From Chrysogorgia sp. JL179-B06 (lineage: Eukaryota; Cnidaria; Anthozoa; Scleralcyonacea; Chrysogorgiidae), in NCBI GenBank assembly GCA_035772405.1, contig JAYKKM010000043.1:1468001-1532000 (forward strand): DNA of 64,000 nucleotides, read 5' to 3'. Below are positions 1 through 12,365 of the stretch, one piece after another. The translations under genes and the position numbers were made by a program. Within the stretch, counting starts at the first letter, position 1; every line of letters begins with the position of its first letter. The notes under the pieces were generated by a model that had not been told where the DNA came from, made no database searches, and saw nothing but the letters and a program-made list of their open reading frames with translations.

Positions 1-17
1 TGTTTACAGGCTCGTCT

Positions 18-72
18 TGGTTTACGCGCGTGTTATTTGGTTTACGCGCGTGTTATTTGGTTTTCGCGCGTG
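18..72. repeat. 20-bp tandem repeat (tttacgcgcgtgttatttgg)
   Basis: Two full copies and a partial third (ttttcgcgcgtg) at the left edge. Confidence 0.7.
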
Positions 73-74
73 GA

Positions 75-274
75 CTGGTCACGTGGTACAAATCTAGCTC
101 TTTGATTGGACAATTTATAGTTGAGGTACAATATACTAAAATATTCAACGCCACAGCGGAGCGAGCGTAGTATTCGAGATCAAATACCACGAAGTGGGGG
201 GTAATTCAATAATAAATTGTCTGGTCACGTGGTATAATTATAGCTCTCTGATTGGAAAATTTACAGTTGAGGTA
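75..274. repeat. Direct repeat pair, 146 bp apart
   Basis: ctggtcacgtggtac-type sequence at 75-129 recurs at 221-274 with the same continuation (tagctct.tgattgga.aattta.agttgaggta). It contains the E-box CACGTG. The pair may mark a small duplicated repeat. Confidence 0.6.
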
Positions 275-1427
275 TTTCTACTTTCTCACAAACCTTGACA
301 GTTTTGACTCGAAGGCTCGACGTTTTCTCACCAAAAACAAAACTAATGGCGTCCATCAAATTAGATTTGCCTGTAATACACAAAATTATCACATGGCTGA
401 CTTTATTTTCTGGTCTGTACGTAAAATGACGCAGGTTATTGGCTGCCTAGCTGTGTAATAAGTTTTACGTACAGACTGGCTAGTTTTGGCGGGAATATTT
501 TTAGATTGATTTGAAGACAAACAGACAAACAAGATTTTAAAGGGGAACTATACCAAAAAAAATAATAAGTTTTGAATAAAGGGCCTTTAAGTATAATGTT
601 TATCTGCTCTTGTACTCGCGAAATAACATTTGGGGCCCACACCCACATAGTGCCGCCACTGTCTGGAAAGCTATGAAGGAAAGGGTTAAATAACATCACA
701 TACGCAACAAAGCTATATTTTGAGCTTTTCAAAATGTGAGGACATTGTGTGTGTGTGTGTGTGTGTGTGTGTGGGGGCGGGGGGGGGGGGCTTGAAATTG
801 TTAAACGTTTTAAAGGGGGGACTGGAAAATTTTCCAAAAATAATTAATTTCTCCTCCAGCCCCCCACCCCCCCCCCCTCCTCTCCATATTTAATGACAGG
901 TCCCTTAAGCGTTTGCTCGATGTCCAGCGGGGTTTCTTTTCAATTTTGACGTCAATGAGTGCAAGGAACAAAAGACAAGCACTCAATGACATTTGACCTG
1001 AAGTCGTCCGAAACGTCGTCCATTAATATACGTAAGTACTCTTACTTAAGTATTATTTGACATATTGAAGTTCTCTTATTTCTCCTTTTTATATTCTTAT
1101 TTCTCCTTTTGAGTTAGCAGCTTTCATATTTATTCTGATAGAATTAAGATGACAAGTTATTTATTTATTGGTAATTGATGGTAGAAACACCAGTAGACTT
1201 TCCCACTGTTCTCATTAGCACTGGTATATTGCACCAAAAATTAAACAGTTTAATTACTTTTTAATAATCTTATGAAACAATGAAATTCTGCCAACGGCAA
1301 GCTTTATATTAACTACACTATAAAAGCTTCACACAATAAGATTCTATTGACAAGAAGCAAAAATATATATATAGTAAAAAATTCATTTACGTAACACAAA
1401 ACAGTAGAGTGCATTCTTATTACTTAC
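275..1427. other. Non-coding, SMC1 intron 1 side
   Basis: No gene is seen. It holds a (GT)n run (746-772) passing into a G-run (773-790), and a C-rich run (859-879) that could pair with it, plus one copy of a dispersed repeat (1036-1138) also found at 39055-39160. Apparent ORFs here (poly-Pro, His-Thr) are translations of the microsatellite. Confidence 0.5.
1036..1138. repeat. Dispersed repeat A, copy 1
   Basis: ctcttacttaagtattatt...gaagttctcttatttctcctttt, closely matched at 39055-39160 and, in part, at 52862-52930. Confidence 0.6.
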
Positions 1428-1536
1428 CACATCCATTTGGACCAATAATGGCTGTAAAGCGCTTGAATGGACCAATAACATGGGTACCTTTATAGGACTT
1501 AAAGTTATCAAGCTCTAACCTGTCCAAGTAACCCAT
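1428..1536 (-). CDS. SMC1: SMC1 cohesin ATPase, first coding exon (partial gene)
   Basis: Read on the minus strand, this exon encodes 36 complete residues starting [17 protein letters not shown], continuing [16 protein letters not shown], with one extra base before a GTAAGT donor (rc at 1422-1427). This matches the invariant N-terminus of SMC1: a short lead-in, the NFKSY(K/R)G strand, the IGPF segment, and then the Walker A P-loop of the ABC-type ATPase head. SMC1 pairs with SMC3 in the cohesin ring and holds sister chromatids together. The intron cuts the P-loop after GPNGCG, so the rest of the gene lies off the left edge of the window; I see no second exon in 1-1421. The P-loop has Cys where most SMC1 proteins have Ser (GPNGSGKS). 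The start is chosen because SMC1 proteins begin at this MG-x-L. A possible splice acceptor (ttaatatag, rc around 1558-1566) lies just upstream, so a 5'-UTR intron is likely. The identification is strong despite the short length. Confidence 0.85.
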
Positions 1537-1560
1537 TGGATTATCATCTTCACTATATTA

Positions 1561-2645
1561 ACAAAAACAATATTTTTATAAAATTTATATAGTCTTCCAT
1601 TTACACTCAGACTTTGGCCAGCCAATTTATTAAAACAAAAAGAGTTTTTCTGGTGACTTGCATGCAATCCATCAATCTCATTACCATATGTTCTTTGAAC
1701 TTCTTACATAAGATACAACGTCAGATTATTGAGAGTATTTGATGGTACAGATGCAGTAAAGGGCAAGAATATCTAGGCATTTCTGATGGATATACCTACC
1801 ATATGCACAAAATCCCTATTTATACCCTCATAGATCCGATGATGACGTTATCTATTAGCAAGATGCAAATAAGCTTCTGGTATAGTAGACCACCATCATC
1901 ACGATTCAATGGAGCGTGGGCGCTATTAATACGCGCTTTCAGACAACGTCTCTAACGGTACCCCGGATTAGTGGTAATAATTTTTGAATTTTCCCAAACA
2001 ATCTCATGGTTGGTTACACACGCGTGCTCTGACATAGCAAATTGTCCTTTTTTGAAAAGAAAACAGCCTTTTGGTGTTCTTTTAAACGAAATGGCTCATC
2101 ATATATATACAGATTTTGTTGGCGGAAACGAAATCTCATTTATGGCCAAGATTAAGGCTTAGGTCTGTTTAATAATATAACATTCTTCAACAACTTAATT
2201 GATCGTGAATAATTTTTATGATTTATTTTAATTTTCTTGCTTTTAGTCAAGTAGTTAAATGAAAATAAAATTAAAAGCAACAATTTAACTAATTTAACCA
2301 TCCGATAAACTCAATAGCACTTACATCGAGTGCATTATTATGAATATGATTATCCCTCTTTAACATGCTTTACTTTTAATGCCAAATATTTTTGAAAACA
2401 GCTGTAAAGCTTACTTCATAGCGCGTAGAAAGGAAATTAGAACGTTCTGGCGAAATAAGAACCATTGAAATAATTTCAAAAATGTCTATTGTCTAATCTC
2501 TGTTTTAAAATTTCACATTTTTTGGTTCTTCGGGTATTTCCTTCTGGGGTAACACAATATCGTTACCGTAAAACTATGTTAGCGGTAACGCGGCGGTAAT
2601 GCGCATTTCGTTACCGCAATTTTGGACAGCCTGCTAAAGAAAAGC
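1561..2645. other. Non-coding upstream of SMC1
   Basis: AT-rich; no gene recognised. A segment at 1843-1885 (gatgacgttatctattag...aagcttctggta) recurs at 11554-11600, so at least part is dispersed repeat. Confidence 0.45.
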
Positions 2646-2730
2646 ATAAGAGATGCTCGATAAGAGATGCTCGATAAGAGATGCTCGATAAGAGATGCTC
2701 GATAAGAGATGCTCGATAAGAGATGCTCGA
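2646..2730. repeat. 14-bp tandem repeat (ataagagatgctcg)
   Basis: About six nearly perfect copies in a row. Confidence 0.85.
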
Positions 2731-3044
2731 AAAGAATACTGTCAGGTATTCAGGTAATTCCAAGCCTTTGACATTGTTGAAGGAAATATTTTTAAATTGA
2801 CGAAAAGCTCGGATTAATATTCGTCTGTTACTGTCATCTTGTCAGGTTAAACCGGTACTAGTATGAGATCGCAAATAACATTGCTAATACAACACATTTT
2901 AAAGAGCTTGACAATCGTCCATGTATTGTCTGTCTACTCCACATTCATTCCAAAAGTGTACAGTGTATATACATGTACGGCACACCCACACATTACTGAT
3001 ATATAGTGACTGTCACACAGGCAATACATATCATATATTTAAAC

Positions 3045-3200
3045 AATAGAATACGTTTGCCCGGGTCTCTATAACGTTATCGAAACCCGAGTGACGTAAT
3101 AAAAACACGAGAGAAGTTATAGGGAGAAGCACGAGCCGCCGAGGCGGGTGCTTTCCCAACTTCTCGAGTGTTATAGAGACTCAAGCAAACGTATTCTATT
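3045..3200. repeat. Fold-back (palindromic) element
   Basis: Outer arms aatagaatacgtttgc (3045-3060) and gcaaacgtattctatt (3185-3200), with inner arms 'tctataac...gagaagtt' and 'aacttctcgagtgttatagaga'. A related hairpin follows at 3352-3449, and the copies share ccgaggcg/cgcctcgg cores. Confidence 0.65.
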
Positions 3201-3351
3201 ATTTTTATAAAATAATTCAGAAACAATTTCTTATACTTTGGATAATTATGCAAATTCTCATTAGTTACTGACGTCATTCCGGTCTCCGTAGCGTGATCGA
3301 GACCGGCAAGCTGACCAATCACAGCGTGCGTAGAGTAAAATTATTTTATAA

Positions 3352-3449
3352 AACGTTATCGAAACCCGAGTGACGAAATAAAAACACGAGAGAAGTCGCC
3401 TCGGCGGCTTGTGCTTCTCCCTACACTTCTTTCGTGTTTTTATTACGTC
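3352..3449. repeat. Fold-back element, second copy
   Basis: Same family as 3045-3200: aacgttatcgaaacccgagtgac at the left, ttcgtgtttttattacgtc at the right. Flanked by ttattttata. Confidence 0.55.
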
Positions 3450-3839
3450 CAGTGGTGCGAGTTCATTGTTTCTCACGATATTGAGCATGCAGAACAGGGC
3501 TCTCCGGGAAGAAACAAGAGGAGAGTGATAAAAAGAGCTAGCAAAAAGAGCTCGCAAAAGTAGCAAGGTGTTCTAAAAAGAGCGCCTGGAAAAAATATTA
3601 GCTAAAAGCTAATAGTTAACATTTAGCACTTCAACAGTAGATAGGTATATCATATATTTTAAACAAATACAACATTTTAATTTTCATTTAAACAACTTAG
3701 ACACATGAAGTGTAGTGTTATATACCAACTTAAATATATGAAGTGTAGTGTTATAGACTCACTGTTATTACTATATAGTTTATCTTAACTCAACTATGCA
3801 CATGTTGTGAACTTGTGATGTTCACTAATTATCTACATT

Positions 3840-5275
3840 GTCATCGATGCAAATCATGCAATCTTCTTCGGAATGTTCTGATTCTGAATATCCTTCACTA
3901 GTAGAATCACTACTACTGGTAGTGGAATCATTGTCATATGTGTATTGACTGTGTTGAGTATTCCACAACTTTCATAATCTTCTCAGGAAGTTCTTCATCT
4001 GAGTTTGTTGTTTGGAGATATACTCTTTTACAGCTTCACTCAGGATCTCTTCCTTTTCTTCAGTTGACCAATTTCTGTTATTGCACTTGATCATCATGAT
4101 ATCTTTCAGAGTTTTATGCTGCATTGCTAATCATTTTTAGCACAGAGAAAGAACGTTCAACTTATGAGTTTGATCCAGACAAACACAATACCAGGGAAGC
4201 CATCGTACAGACATTGGGGTATTCTTGTTTCCTTGTTGTGATCATATTCTGCCAAACCTTTCTTGCAGTAACTTCACTGCTCAGTGGATGAGCCCGAATA
4301 AAACACTTAGCTTATTTCCACTCTGAGCATCAAATCCTGCAGCATCTAAAGGCGGCTTAAAGTGCTCATACAGAGTCATGATTTGATCAAGACCATAATA
4401 GGAAGAATCATTTCACGACTTTGGATCTAGCCATTCCATGCTTTTGAAAAGATTTGTGCAGTGATCCTTGAAGCGAAAGGCTACCAATGCCTCTGCAACC
4501 TGTTTAGCTTCACAGAATGCTGCACCATTACGTCTTGGCTGAACTGACGGATATTTTCCACCTTCAAGTTGATGAATTCTCTGCTACATGGCTTTCTTCT
4601 TCCTTGTAGTACATTCGAGAAATTGTTGTCAAGTTTTCATCAAACTCATCAGACTCAGTAGTAAATGTGAAGTATCGTAGGTTGTTATCCAGTGGCACCT
4701 CATCTTCACTGCATTGTGACAATTCCTGGAGTTCAGTTACTGTCTTCTAAATACTTGGATAAACTTCATTTAACATATGCCAATCTTCTTCAAATACCAG
4801 GGATGCAGGCCTTGCTTTTTCAAGAATATCAACAGCTAAACACACATTCAAAAGTTGCTTCGCATCTTTCAACTTCTTTACCAAACCAAGTAGCTTTGCC
4901 TTGGTCTCAGGCTTTGTGACACGGGTCAAAGCATTCTCGTATCCTAGGATTAGTGAAGGTACCATATGAAGAAACTCAAATCCTCCATAACTATGGGAAA
5001 TGAAGCGTGTACCATAGATATTTTGCAGGACATAATGAAGGTTATTCCCAATACTTCTGATGCTTTCTGTACTTGCAGGGCGTGGATAATACTTGATCTC
5101 CTTACAAACTATAGTTTGCAGCAAACTATAGTTTTCAGCATCTTTAATGATTGGTCAATTTATGGCTTCTTTGACTGCTAACTCAGTTCGATGATTAGCG
5201 CAATGGACCATTGAATGCACCTGTATTTACACTTGCCATCTGCTGTAGCACCAATCATCTTAGTCTGGTAAGATC
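3840..5275 (-). pseudogene. Decayed hAT-superfamily transposase
   Basis: On the minus strand, coding sense is spread over several frames. Near 5240 there is GATADGK; at 5180-5220 HCANHRTELAVKEAIN; then an open 125-codon stretch (5124-4747) with VPSLILGYENALTRV and LVKKLKDAKQLL; then remnants to about 4140, where LCLSGSNS and VERSFSVLKMI flank an in-frame stop. LSGSNSxVERSFS is the hallmark of the hAT C-terminal dimerisation region (the ZNF862/KIAA1586-like group by feel). Multiple stops and frame changes make it non-functional. No N-terminal BED finger was found. Confidence 0.65.
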
Positions 5276-6019
5276 GAACCACGCCGCGGACGAAGCTAGG
5301 TCGAACCTCGGTTGATCCTCGGTCGAACCTAAGTAGGACCTAGGTAGGTCATAGTCTGGCGTGACCGCAACCGTACTTCAAATTTCACACGAAAGGAAAT
5401 ACGATCATTTCCGAAGTTTGTCTTTTCAGTTCACCGTCGCCAATGCGTTGTTCGGTGAAATGGGAAAGCTGTCTATTTATGCAAGGAATCGAATTATTTC
5501 ACTGCAGTCTTCGGGAATAAATAAAAAAATACAGATATTCTTCGAGAGGACGGAAAACGCACATCAACTGCGCCTCGAAGTGGATGAAAGCAACTTTTAA
5601 CCGAACCGCAACCAAACCGCAACTGCAGTGTTAGGTTATCAGAGCAGTACTGTATAATAGTCCAGCAAGCTTTTTTGTCTTATAAAAATTGAAGGCATGT
5701 GGCCATTCGCACTCCTAAATTGATTTAGGCGTGCGAGACGTCACAACGTCTTGTTGATGACGTCATAACGTATTGTTGAGGTAATAACGCCAATGTCTTT
5801 TAAAAATATACTAAACGCAATTTTCCTCTTTATTTTCTATTCTGGTGACATGTAGCTTTAGAAAGAAAATTACATGTTAAAATTGAAGATCTACTAAAGA
5901 AATTTGACAAAACAAATAAATCAAATTACTAGATAATTTCAATCTTTGTGCCAGACAGTTTGTAGCCATATTATTTTACAACATACAGAAACAACACAAC
6001 CAAATGATTCTTCAATTGT
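5276..6019. other. Non-coding between hAT remnants
   Basis: A degenerate short repeat (gtcgaacct/ggtcgaacc) occupies 5270-5350. The rest shows no gene; ORFs are short and without family features. A TGACGTCA palindrome lies at 5758. Confidence 0.4.
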
Positions 6020-6560
6020 GCTTAATCATAAGTTATCATCTACAACCATTAAATAATCTTCAGATGAACTGTGGTTGTCAGTAACTTCGGCGTTTGCATC
6101 CTCAGGGTTGTCAGACAAGGAATCTTCGTCTGCTGAGACGAGTAGTAATTTCGATTGAATTTGAAGTACTGGGGACACATATGGCAGTGGCGAGTTAAGT
6201 TTGCGCTTTCGTGTCTTTCTTGCCAAGATTTATAAAGCGCGCTGAAAAATCTGTTCGCGCTCATTTTCTTGCATCATTCTGCTCTCTAGAACGGCGTGTG
6301 ACTTTTTGAGATGTTTGTCCGAAAGATGTCAAAAAAACTAATAGCCCTTTCGACTTCAGACGAGTTTGATCCGGATAGAGCAAACACTAATAAACTCAAG
6401 TTCGGGAATTCTTTGCGTAATTTGTAGCTTAAAATATTATTATTATAGATTAAATTTGCACGAAAGACACTCACGTCGCCGTCATTTGTGCTCGATTTTT
6501 CCGTTGTTGGACACTGCGTATGTCTTATCTTGTTTGTTTGTTTAATTGCATTATCACTGC
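6020..6560 (-). pseudogene. hAT transposase C-terminal fragment
   Basis: Minus-strand frames give FPNLSLLVFALSGSNSSEVE followed by RAISFFDIFRTNISKS (6582-6286), then MSANRFFSALYKSWQERHES in another frame (6264-6049). The ALSGSNSSEVERA...F pattern is the hAT dimerisation motif seen also at 4.15 kb, but the sequence differs, so this is a separate, related copy. A frameshift separates the two parts. Confidence 0.5.
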
Positions 6561-6590
6561 CATATGCCTGTCTCACTGCCATATGCCTGA

Positions 6591-6880
6591 TGGATAGTGA
6601 TGTCAGTAGTGATGGGTGGTGATGGTAGTGATGTGTAGTGATGAATAGTGATGTGTAGTGATAGGTAGTGATGTCAGTAGTGAGTGGTGATGGTAGTGAT
6701 GTGTAGTGATGAGTAGTGATGTGTAGTGATGGGTAGTGATGTCAGTAGTGATGGGTGGTGATGGTAGTGATGTGTAGTGATGAGTAGTGATGTGTAGTGA
6801 TGGGTAGTGATGTCAGTAGTGATGGGTGGTGATGGCAGTGATGGGTAGTGATGGGTACAGTGATGTGTAGTGATGGGTAC
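6591..6880. repeat. Minisatellite (gtagtgatg variants)
   Basis: A GTAGTGATG-based array with higher-order units (for example 'gtcagtagtgatgggtggtgatg' recurring about every 60-80 bp). No coding potential. Confidence 0.85.
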
Positions 6881-7136
6881 CGGAGAATAATATTTTCAAG
6901 CTACCTAAGGCAAATAAAACTACCTGCATGTAGCTGAGAAACAAGAGTTAACAAAAGTTAACAAAAGTTAAACTTGGCCGAAATATTTTAGCGTAATATA
7001 ATAGCGTAGATTTTACGCATGCCTAGCTAATTTTAGGCGTGCCCCAAGGCGTTACAAAGTTTTGTAACACCTTCATGGACTAAATTGCATGTCTTCGTGT
7101 ATTTACACTCAAGACTACACGAAGCTTTGTGGACCA

Positions 7137-7235
7137 TTACACAAAACATAATTACACAAAACATAATTACACAAAACATAATTACACGAAACATAATTAC
7201 ACGGAACGTAATTACACGAAACAGAATTACACAAT
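7137..7235. repeat. 15-bp tandem repeat (attacacaaaacata)
   Basis: About six copies, diverging to the right (aca[ac]gaacg). The open frame across it (NIITQ repeats) is an artefact of the 15-bp unit. Confidence 0.8.
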
Positions 7236-7334
7236 GTTTTTTTGCGTGTAGTACTCAAAAAGTGAGATATTTTATACGCATTCTGAAGCATAATAAATCA
7301 TTCATTTCGGCGTAGAATTTGACAAGAAGACAGA

Positions 7335-7600
7335 TTTAAACGCAAACGGTGGCACGATTCTCGCTTGTAAACAAAGTTTGTCGCACTATACTTTCTACAC
7401 GGTTTGAAATATCTATATTTTATCGAAATTTAAACGCGAGCGGTGGCGCGATTCTCGCTTGAAAACAAAGTTTATCTGACTACACTTTCTACACGCTTTG
7501 AAATATCTATTTTTTATCGAAATTTAAACGCGAGCGGTGGCGCGATTCTCGCTTGTAAACAAAGTTTTGAAATATATATTTGTTATCGAATTTACACTCT
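7335..7600. repeat. About 94-bp tandem repeat, 2.7 copies
   Basis: Each unit starts tttaaacgc(a/g)a(a/g)cggtggc and continues with attctcgcttg.aaacaaagttt. Starts at about 7335, 7429 and 7523. Confidence 0.8.
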
Positions 7601-8926
7601 TACGATAAAGAATACCAAGAGTAACGCATATTTATGATGCTAGATATTATAGTGTTAAATTTAACTTACTTCAGGAAGTTTTGAGTGTATTACACGATAC
7701 GTGCGCGTGGTTTCCATACGTGCACACTAACACTACACACACTTTACACACACAAAGGTGTTACAAAACTTTTAAGCGCCACTGCCTCTAAGTTGCATTT
7801 TTCGCAACTGGTCCCGGTTTGGTCTTAAAATGTATATATTCCAACACTCGAAATTTTCCATAAGCCCCCTATTTATAAGCCCCCAGCTATTAGCACACTC
7901 AAAACCCCTCACAAAGTTGTATAAGACCAGGGCTTATATGCGTACGTACTTCACATTTGATTGCGAAAATATTTTATTTACAGCAATTTGATCTAAGAAA
8001 CAGACTAAAAGTGGAGCAACAATATATACTAATTCGATCTTGCTTGCGTTATAAACAAAGATGGCGGATATGAAAATATAATTTACAAACTTCACCCACT
8101 AGGTTTTCGAACATTTCGAAGCATTGTACTAAGAGTAAAAGCTCATACGATATATATTAAATCAAAGATCGTTTAATGGTCTACAACATACGTAAATTAT
8201 GTTAAGCATTACGTTGTATTAGCAAAGTTATTTGCGATCTTGCACTACAAAGTTTAACCCTGAAAAGATGGCAGTAACAAACAAATATTAGTCCGAGCTT
8301 TTCGTCAGTTTAGAAAAGTTTCCCTCAACAATGTTATTGTCGCTAATACCTTAACAGCATATTTATTATGCACTCTCAAAATGCGGTCGCTTATGATGAA
8401 AGTAAGAAAAACAATACTAAAAAAGCAACAAGTGTGTCTTCTTGTTCCCTGTATTCGCACATGGTCAAAATTATTGCTTGTTGATTGTAACGTATTTCCC
8501 ATTTGGGACGATCAAAAGTGGTTGCTGATGAGATCTGTTTCCTGTATTCGCACGCTGTCAAAATTCTTGTATGTTTACTGCAAAAGACGAACGCTTATCT
8601 CGAAAAAAGTCGCTCGTGACAAGTACATTTTAACTACAAATCGTTGGTGCCAGAAAAAGTGGTCATAAACGGCAGGTGGTCATAAAACACGGGTCGTAAA
8701 ACTCAGGTTCTACTGTACTACAGTATCTGCAATTGATCATGCACACTAAAGTTTGAATCATTTATTTTATAACATGATATGTATATACACTATAGCTACT
8801 GTACAAGACAAAAATGCAAGGTTTTTCTTTTTCACTGAGCATAATGTTGGGCTTAACATGTTTGTTTAATTTCAGTTTCTTTTTTGTGTTATAACTTGAT
8901 GCAACAGTTGGGTAACACTAACCTTA
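7601..8926. other. Non-coding, scattered repeat fragments
   Basis: No gene seen. 7790-7815 (aagttgcatttttcgcaact) is a fragment of the SINE at 13.7 kb. Two similar 50-bp segments at 8440-8475 and 8535-8570 (cctgtattcgcac..g.tcaaaatt) form a direct repeat. Confidence 0.4.
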
Positions 8927-9524
8927 ATGCACTAGTCAGTGGAAATACCCCGGGGAATACCGGGGCATTAGACCAAGGCATGTGCTAAATTGATCTAATT
9001 CCCGCTATACGTGGCATTCTCACGCATCCTTTCCCCCCAGGGCCATATAAACGAGAGCCATCAGAAATAATTCAAACAATAATTTGTATGTTTTTTTGTG
9101 ATCTCTGTACTGAAGTAGCACCTGAAGCACAATACCATGGATTTTAATAATCGCACGCAATACTATAAATAATTCATGTCGAAAAAGCGTAAAAATTAAA
9201 AAGATCCAGTACTACATATAAAAATACATATCATTTTTTAACTGTTCCAATACTATAGACACATATTTTTAATAAAACGTATTAGATGGTTTACACAAAC
9301 AACACAAATAGCTAGATGTTAAAAACAAATTGCCTGCTGTGACTCCATGTTCTCCATATTGGATTCCAAATCTTAGCTGACTCAGCATTCAAACCCAGTC
9401 TTCCCCGGTGATGCCCCGCCAATAGTCCCCGGTCGTAATGACATATGTAGCTATTGTTGTCTAAAGCCCCCGGTATAAATCCCGTCTATTCCCCGGGTAT
9501 GGGGCTTTCCACTGACTAGTGCAT
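8927..9524. mobile_element. Non-autonomous TIR element (MITE-like)
   Basis: Terminal inverted repeats atgcactagtcagtgg (8927-8942) and ccactgactagtgcat (9509-9524), extended by GGAAA.ccCC(c)gggaata-type sequence on both arms. No ORF inside. Confidence 0.75.
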
Positions 9525-11550
9525 AATTGTCATATATACCATAATATACAACTTGGGATGGCAGAGGTTCCGTTGGTGCTCTCAGGATAATGGTTGTAGT
9601 CATGGTTGGCTGCATATAACTACTGACTCTATCCCAGTGCTATCAATGAGACAAGCATGATTGTGGGCGCGATTGTGCTTGCCCACACGCTCGCAACTTC
9701 GATCTGCCAGTACAATCAATTGTGCTGCCGCTGGCATTTCAGTAATTTTCTCATTGATAGCACTGTCATCCCAAGCTGCATCCCACCAGAATTAATTTAT
9801 TGTTTGCACTGTGTATTGTTTATATCCATAATTAGTGGTTACAGTTGAACACCTAGTAGGATTGTTAAATCATATTAACTTCCTGTTTGACTGAATATCC
9901 ATAATTATTTCCAATATTACTACATTGTATATGATTATGAATTAATTCATATATCTAACCTTTCAAAGTCAGTCATGATATAACACTCCAAACTAAATAA
10001 AAAGACAATAATACAATCAAAACAATCATGCTCAACACTTGGGATGAATCAAACAAATATATCACTACTACAATACAATCAGACTAGTCTGCAAACTTGA
10101 CTGCAATTAAATAGTCTATCACTATCAATATTACTGAAGTCTGAATTACTTTACATTACGGTGAAACTTACTATATTTTGGTGTTTAAAAATAGAGAGAA
10201 TTATTCGCGCTGATAACGAGATAATACCGTATTTTCGGAGAGCAATCTAACGACTAACGAAATACAAGGAACACAAACATGGCGTCGGATTTTAATGGCG
10301 GGAAAAAAACGCGAAATTCTGCTCTGTCCCAGCTCTCGTGACAATTTAGCGCGCGCAGGCATTTGGTTATTTTCTAGGTACAAAACTAACCGGCCGGAAC
10401 AACTCGGTTCAATGGAGCGCGGTGATGCCTGCGATGGAGGCTAGGTCTGGTAATATTTATAGACTTTTTTAAAGATAAGCAAGCCCATTGTTAAGATTAA
10501 GTTTCGTGTATTGCCATGCGCTATTAACAGTCGCACCAAATGCATGTGAGGTGATTGTTTATTTTGTTGCCCTACATCAACAAGACAGAACGCCATGTTT
10601 CTGCTATGTTCTCTACTCCTATTACGTATACGTCTTGTAAGTTTACAATGTTAAAACAACCATGCAGACGCGGTTATTTATACCGCCCGTTCGCCGGTTC
10701 GCTCTTGACGGAATCTTTAATTTTTGCACTAGGCCCCAGTCTAGCTAGTTTGCGATGTTGCGACCCCACCAGCGCGCGCTCTTAACAAAATCGCTGCATG
10801 GTTATAAAGCACAAGTTGAAACCAAAATATGTATTTCAATTTGAAATTTTCAAGACGAATTATTTATGTTTACGTCATATTTCAACACTCAAACTAAATA
10901 ATTGTCTGAATCCCTATAATAAATTGATAATCAACCTTATAATAAACATATCTTGTTTTTTTCCTCTATGTACGGCCCTGGAAAAATTATTCACGTAAGA
11001 CATAGGCTTGTTGGATTGAAATGACGATAATTATCATACTCAATGATAGGGACATATGATAATTATCATCATAATTACCCAAGTGAGCTATGACAGCATA
11101 ATTTCAGAAGGGATTCACTATATGTGTCCTCGAATTAATTCAAAGTCGAACAACTTTAAACAGAAATAAGGTTAGGATTAAGACTAGGATCAAGATTTGA
11201 TTTTGGGTAAGGGTTAGGGATAGACCAGACCTTACATATAATTTTTTTTAGAATGTTCCTCGCAGAAATCGCCGGAAATGCACTCCTGGAGCTTCACAGG
11301 ATTTGTCTTACTGCCCCCTGTCAAAATAATCCTGCGTAGGGCTATGAATTTTTCTTATAGGATGTATCGTGTGTCCCCACCTTCACTACAGCAGCAGAGG
11401 CGTAGGAAACGGGGGTGGGGTGTGCTGGGAGGCTGAGCCCCCCAAAAATCAGGACAAGCATTGCTAAATTTAATGTTTTTTTCCGATTGTATATTAGTAC
11501 AACTATAGAGGCTAGGTGAGAAGCTACGGCCTTCATCTACGCGAGTAGAA
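9525..11550. other. Non-coding stretch without recognised gene
   Basis: Short ORFs only, none resembling a family. Contains an A/T-rich inverted pair at 11030-11080 (gataattatcat on both sides) and scattered degenerate ttaggg-type sequence (11165-11225). Confidence 0.4.
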
Positions 11551-11828
11551 CCAATGATGACGTTATCTATTAACAATATACAAATAAGCTTCTGGTAATA
11601 AACCACATGGGTCGACAGTAACTTTTACGTTCAAAAAACCTTTTAAAGCCAGAGTAGCGACGTCAAACTATGTCTGATTTATCACCTGGTTGCGTTGGGA
11701 AATTATTTGTTGACTCCCTAGATGTTACGTCAGCCGTCAGGCCAGATCAGGCTGTGAGGAGTCACTTGGATGGGCGTGGTCAAATAGAGTTGGGCCTGGG
11801 TCCAATATACCATTATTCTCAGAAAAAT

Positions 11829-11910
11829 GTTTCTAAATCCTGCACAGGAATTGAACCAAAAACCTTCTGATTGTCGATAAGACGCTTTAACCATTGAGCT
11901 ACCGAGACTC
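11829..11910 (-). repeat. tRNA-like SINE head
   Basis: The reverse complement has box A-like TAGCTCAATGGTTAAAGCGT and box B GGTTCAATTCC with tRNA-like spacing, but no complete acceptor stem. Interpreted as a tRNA-derived SINE, not a functional tRNA. Confidence 0.55.
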
Positions 11911-11959
11911 AATGGAGAGCGGTTACAATGACGTGCTGGTTCGATTGATGGAGTGAGTA

Positions 11960-12260
11960 GCAGATCCAGAGGGGTTCCGAGGGTTCCATGGAACCCCCCT
12001 TTCTGAAGCCGAGCATGTTCTTTACGCTCAAAAGAATTAGATTTATAGAATGGAATTGATTACAGATACACTGTTAAAAAATGGGATTTCAGAACTTTAT
12101 ATTTTCCTCAAAGGTGCCATCGAAATGCAGGAAATGCTGTTTTAGTGCTAGACCCAGAATTCAAAAAATTTCTGGGGGACATGCCCACGGATCCCCTAGA
12201 AATGTGTCGTCACTTAGGACTGAGCTTGGAACCCCCCTTTTCAAAATCCTGGATCCGCCA
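11960..12260. repeat. Dispersed repeat B, copy 1
   Basis: Contains aaatgcaggaaatgc...agaccca(g)aattca...ccccctt.tcaaaatcctggatcc; a related copy is at 14080-14215, and a shorter piece at 24455-24535. Gives only short ORFs. Confidence 0.5.
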
Positions 12261-12365
12261 CTGTGATATATGTACTGCCTATAATGCCATACTTCATAGA
12301 TGTGTTATATATATATACAGTGCTGTAGCGAATCATTGATACATGGATCATCGCTTTCCATTTGA

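Noticed and set aside
436..992. ORFs rich in Pro, His-Thr and Gly
   Set aside because: They translate the (GT)n, G-run and C-run microsatellites.
6591..6880. CRISPR-like regular array
   Set aside because: No spacers: it is a continuous minisatellite, and the genome is eukaryotic.
7085..7315. 76-codon ORF with NIITQ repeats
   Set aside because: It arises from the 15-bp tandem repeat attacacaaaacata.
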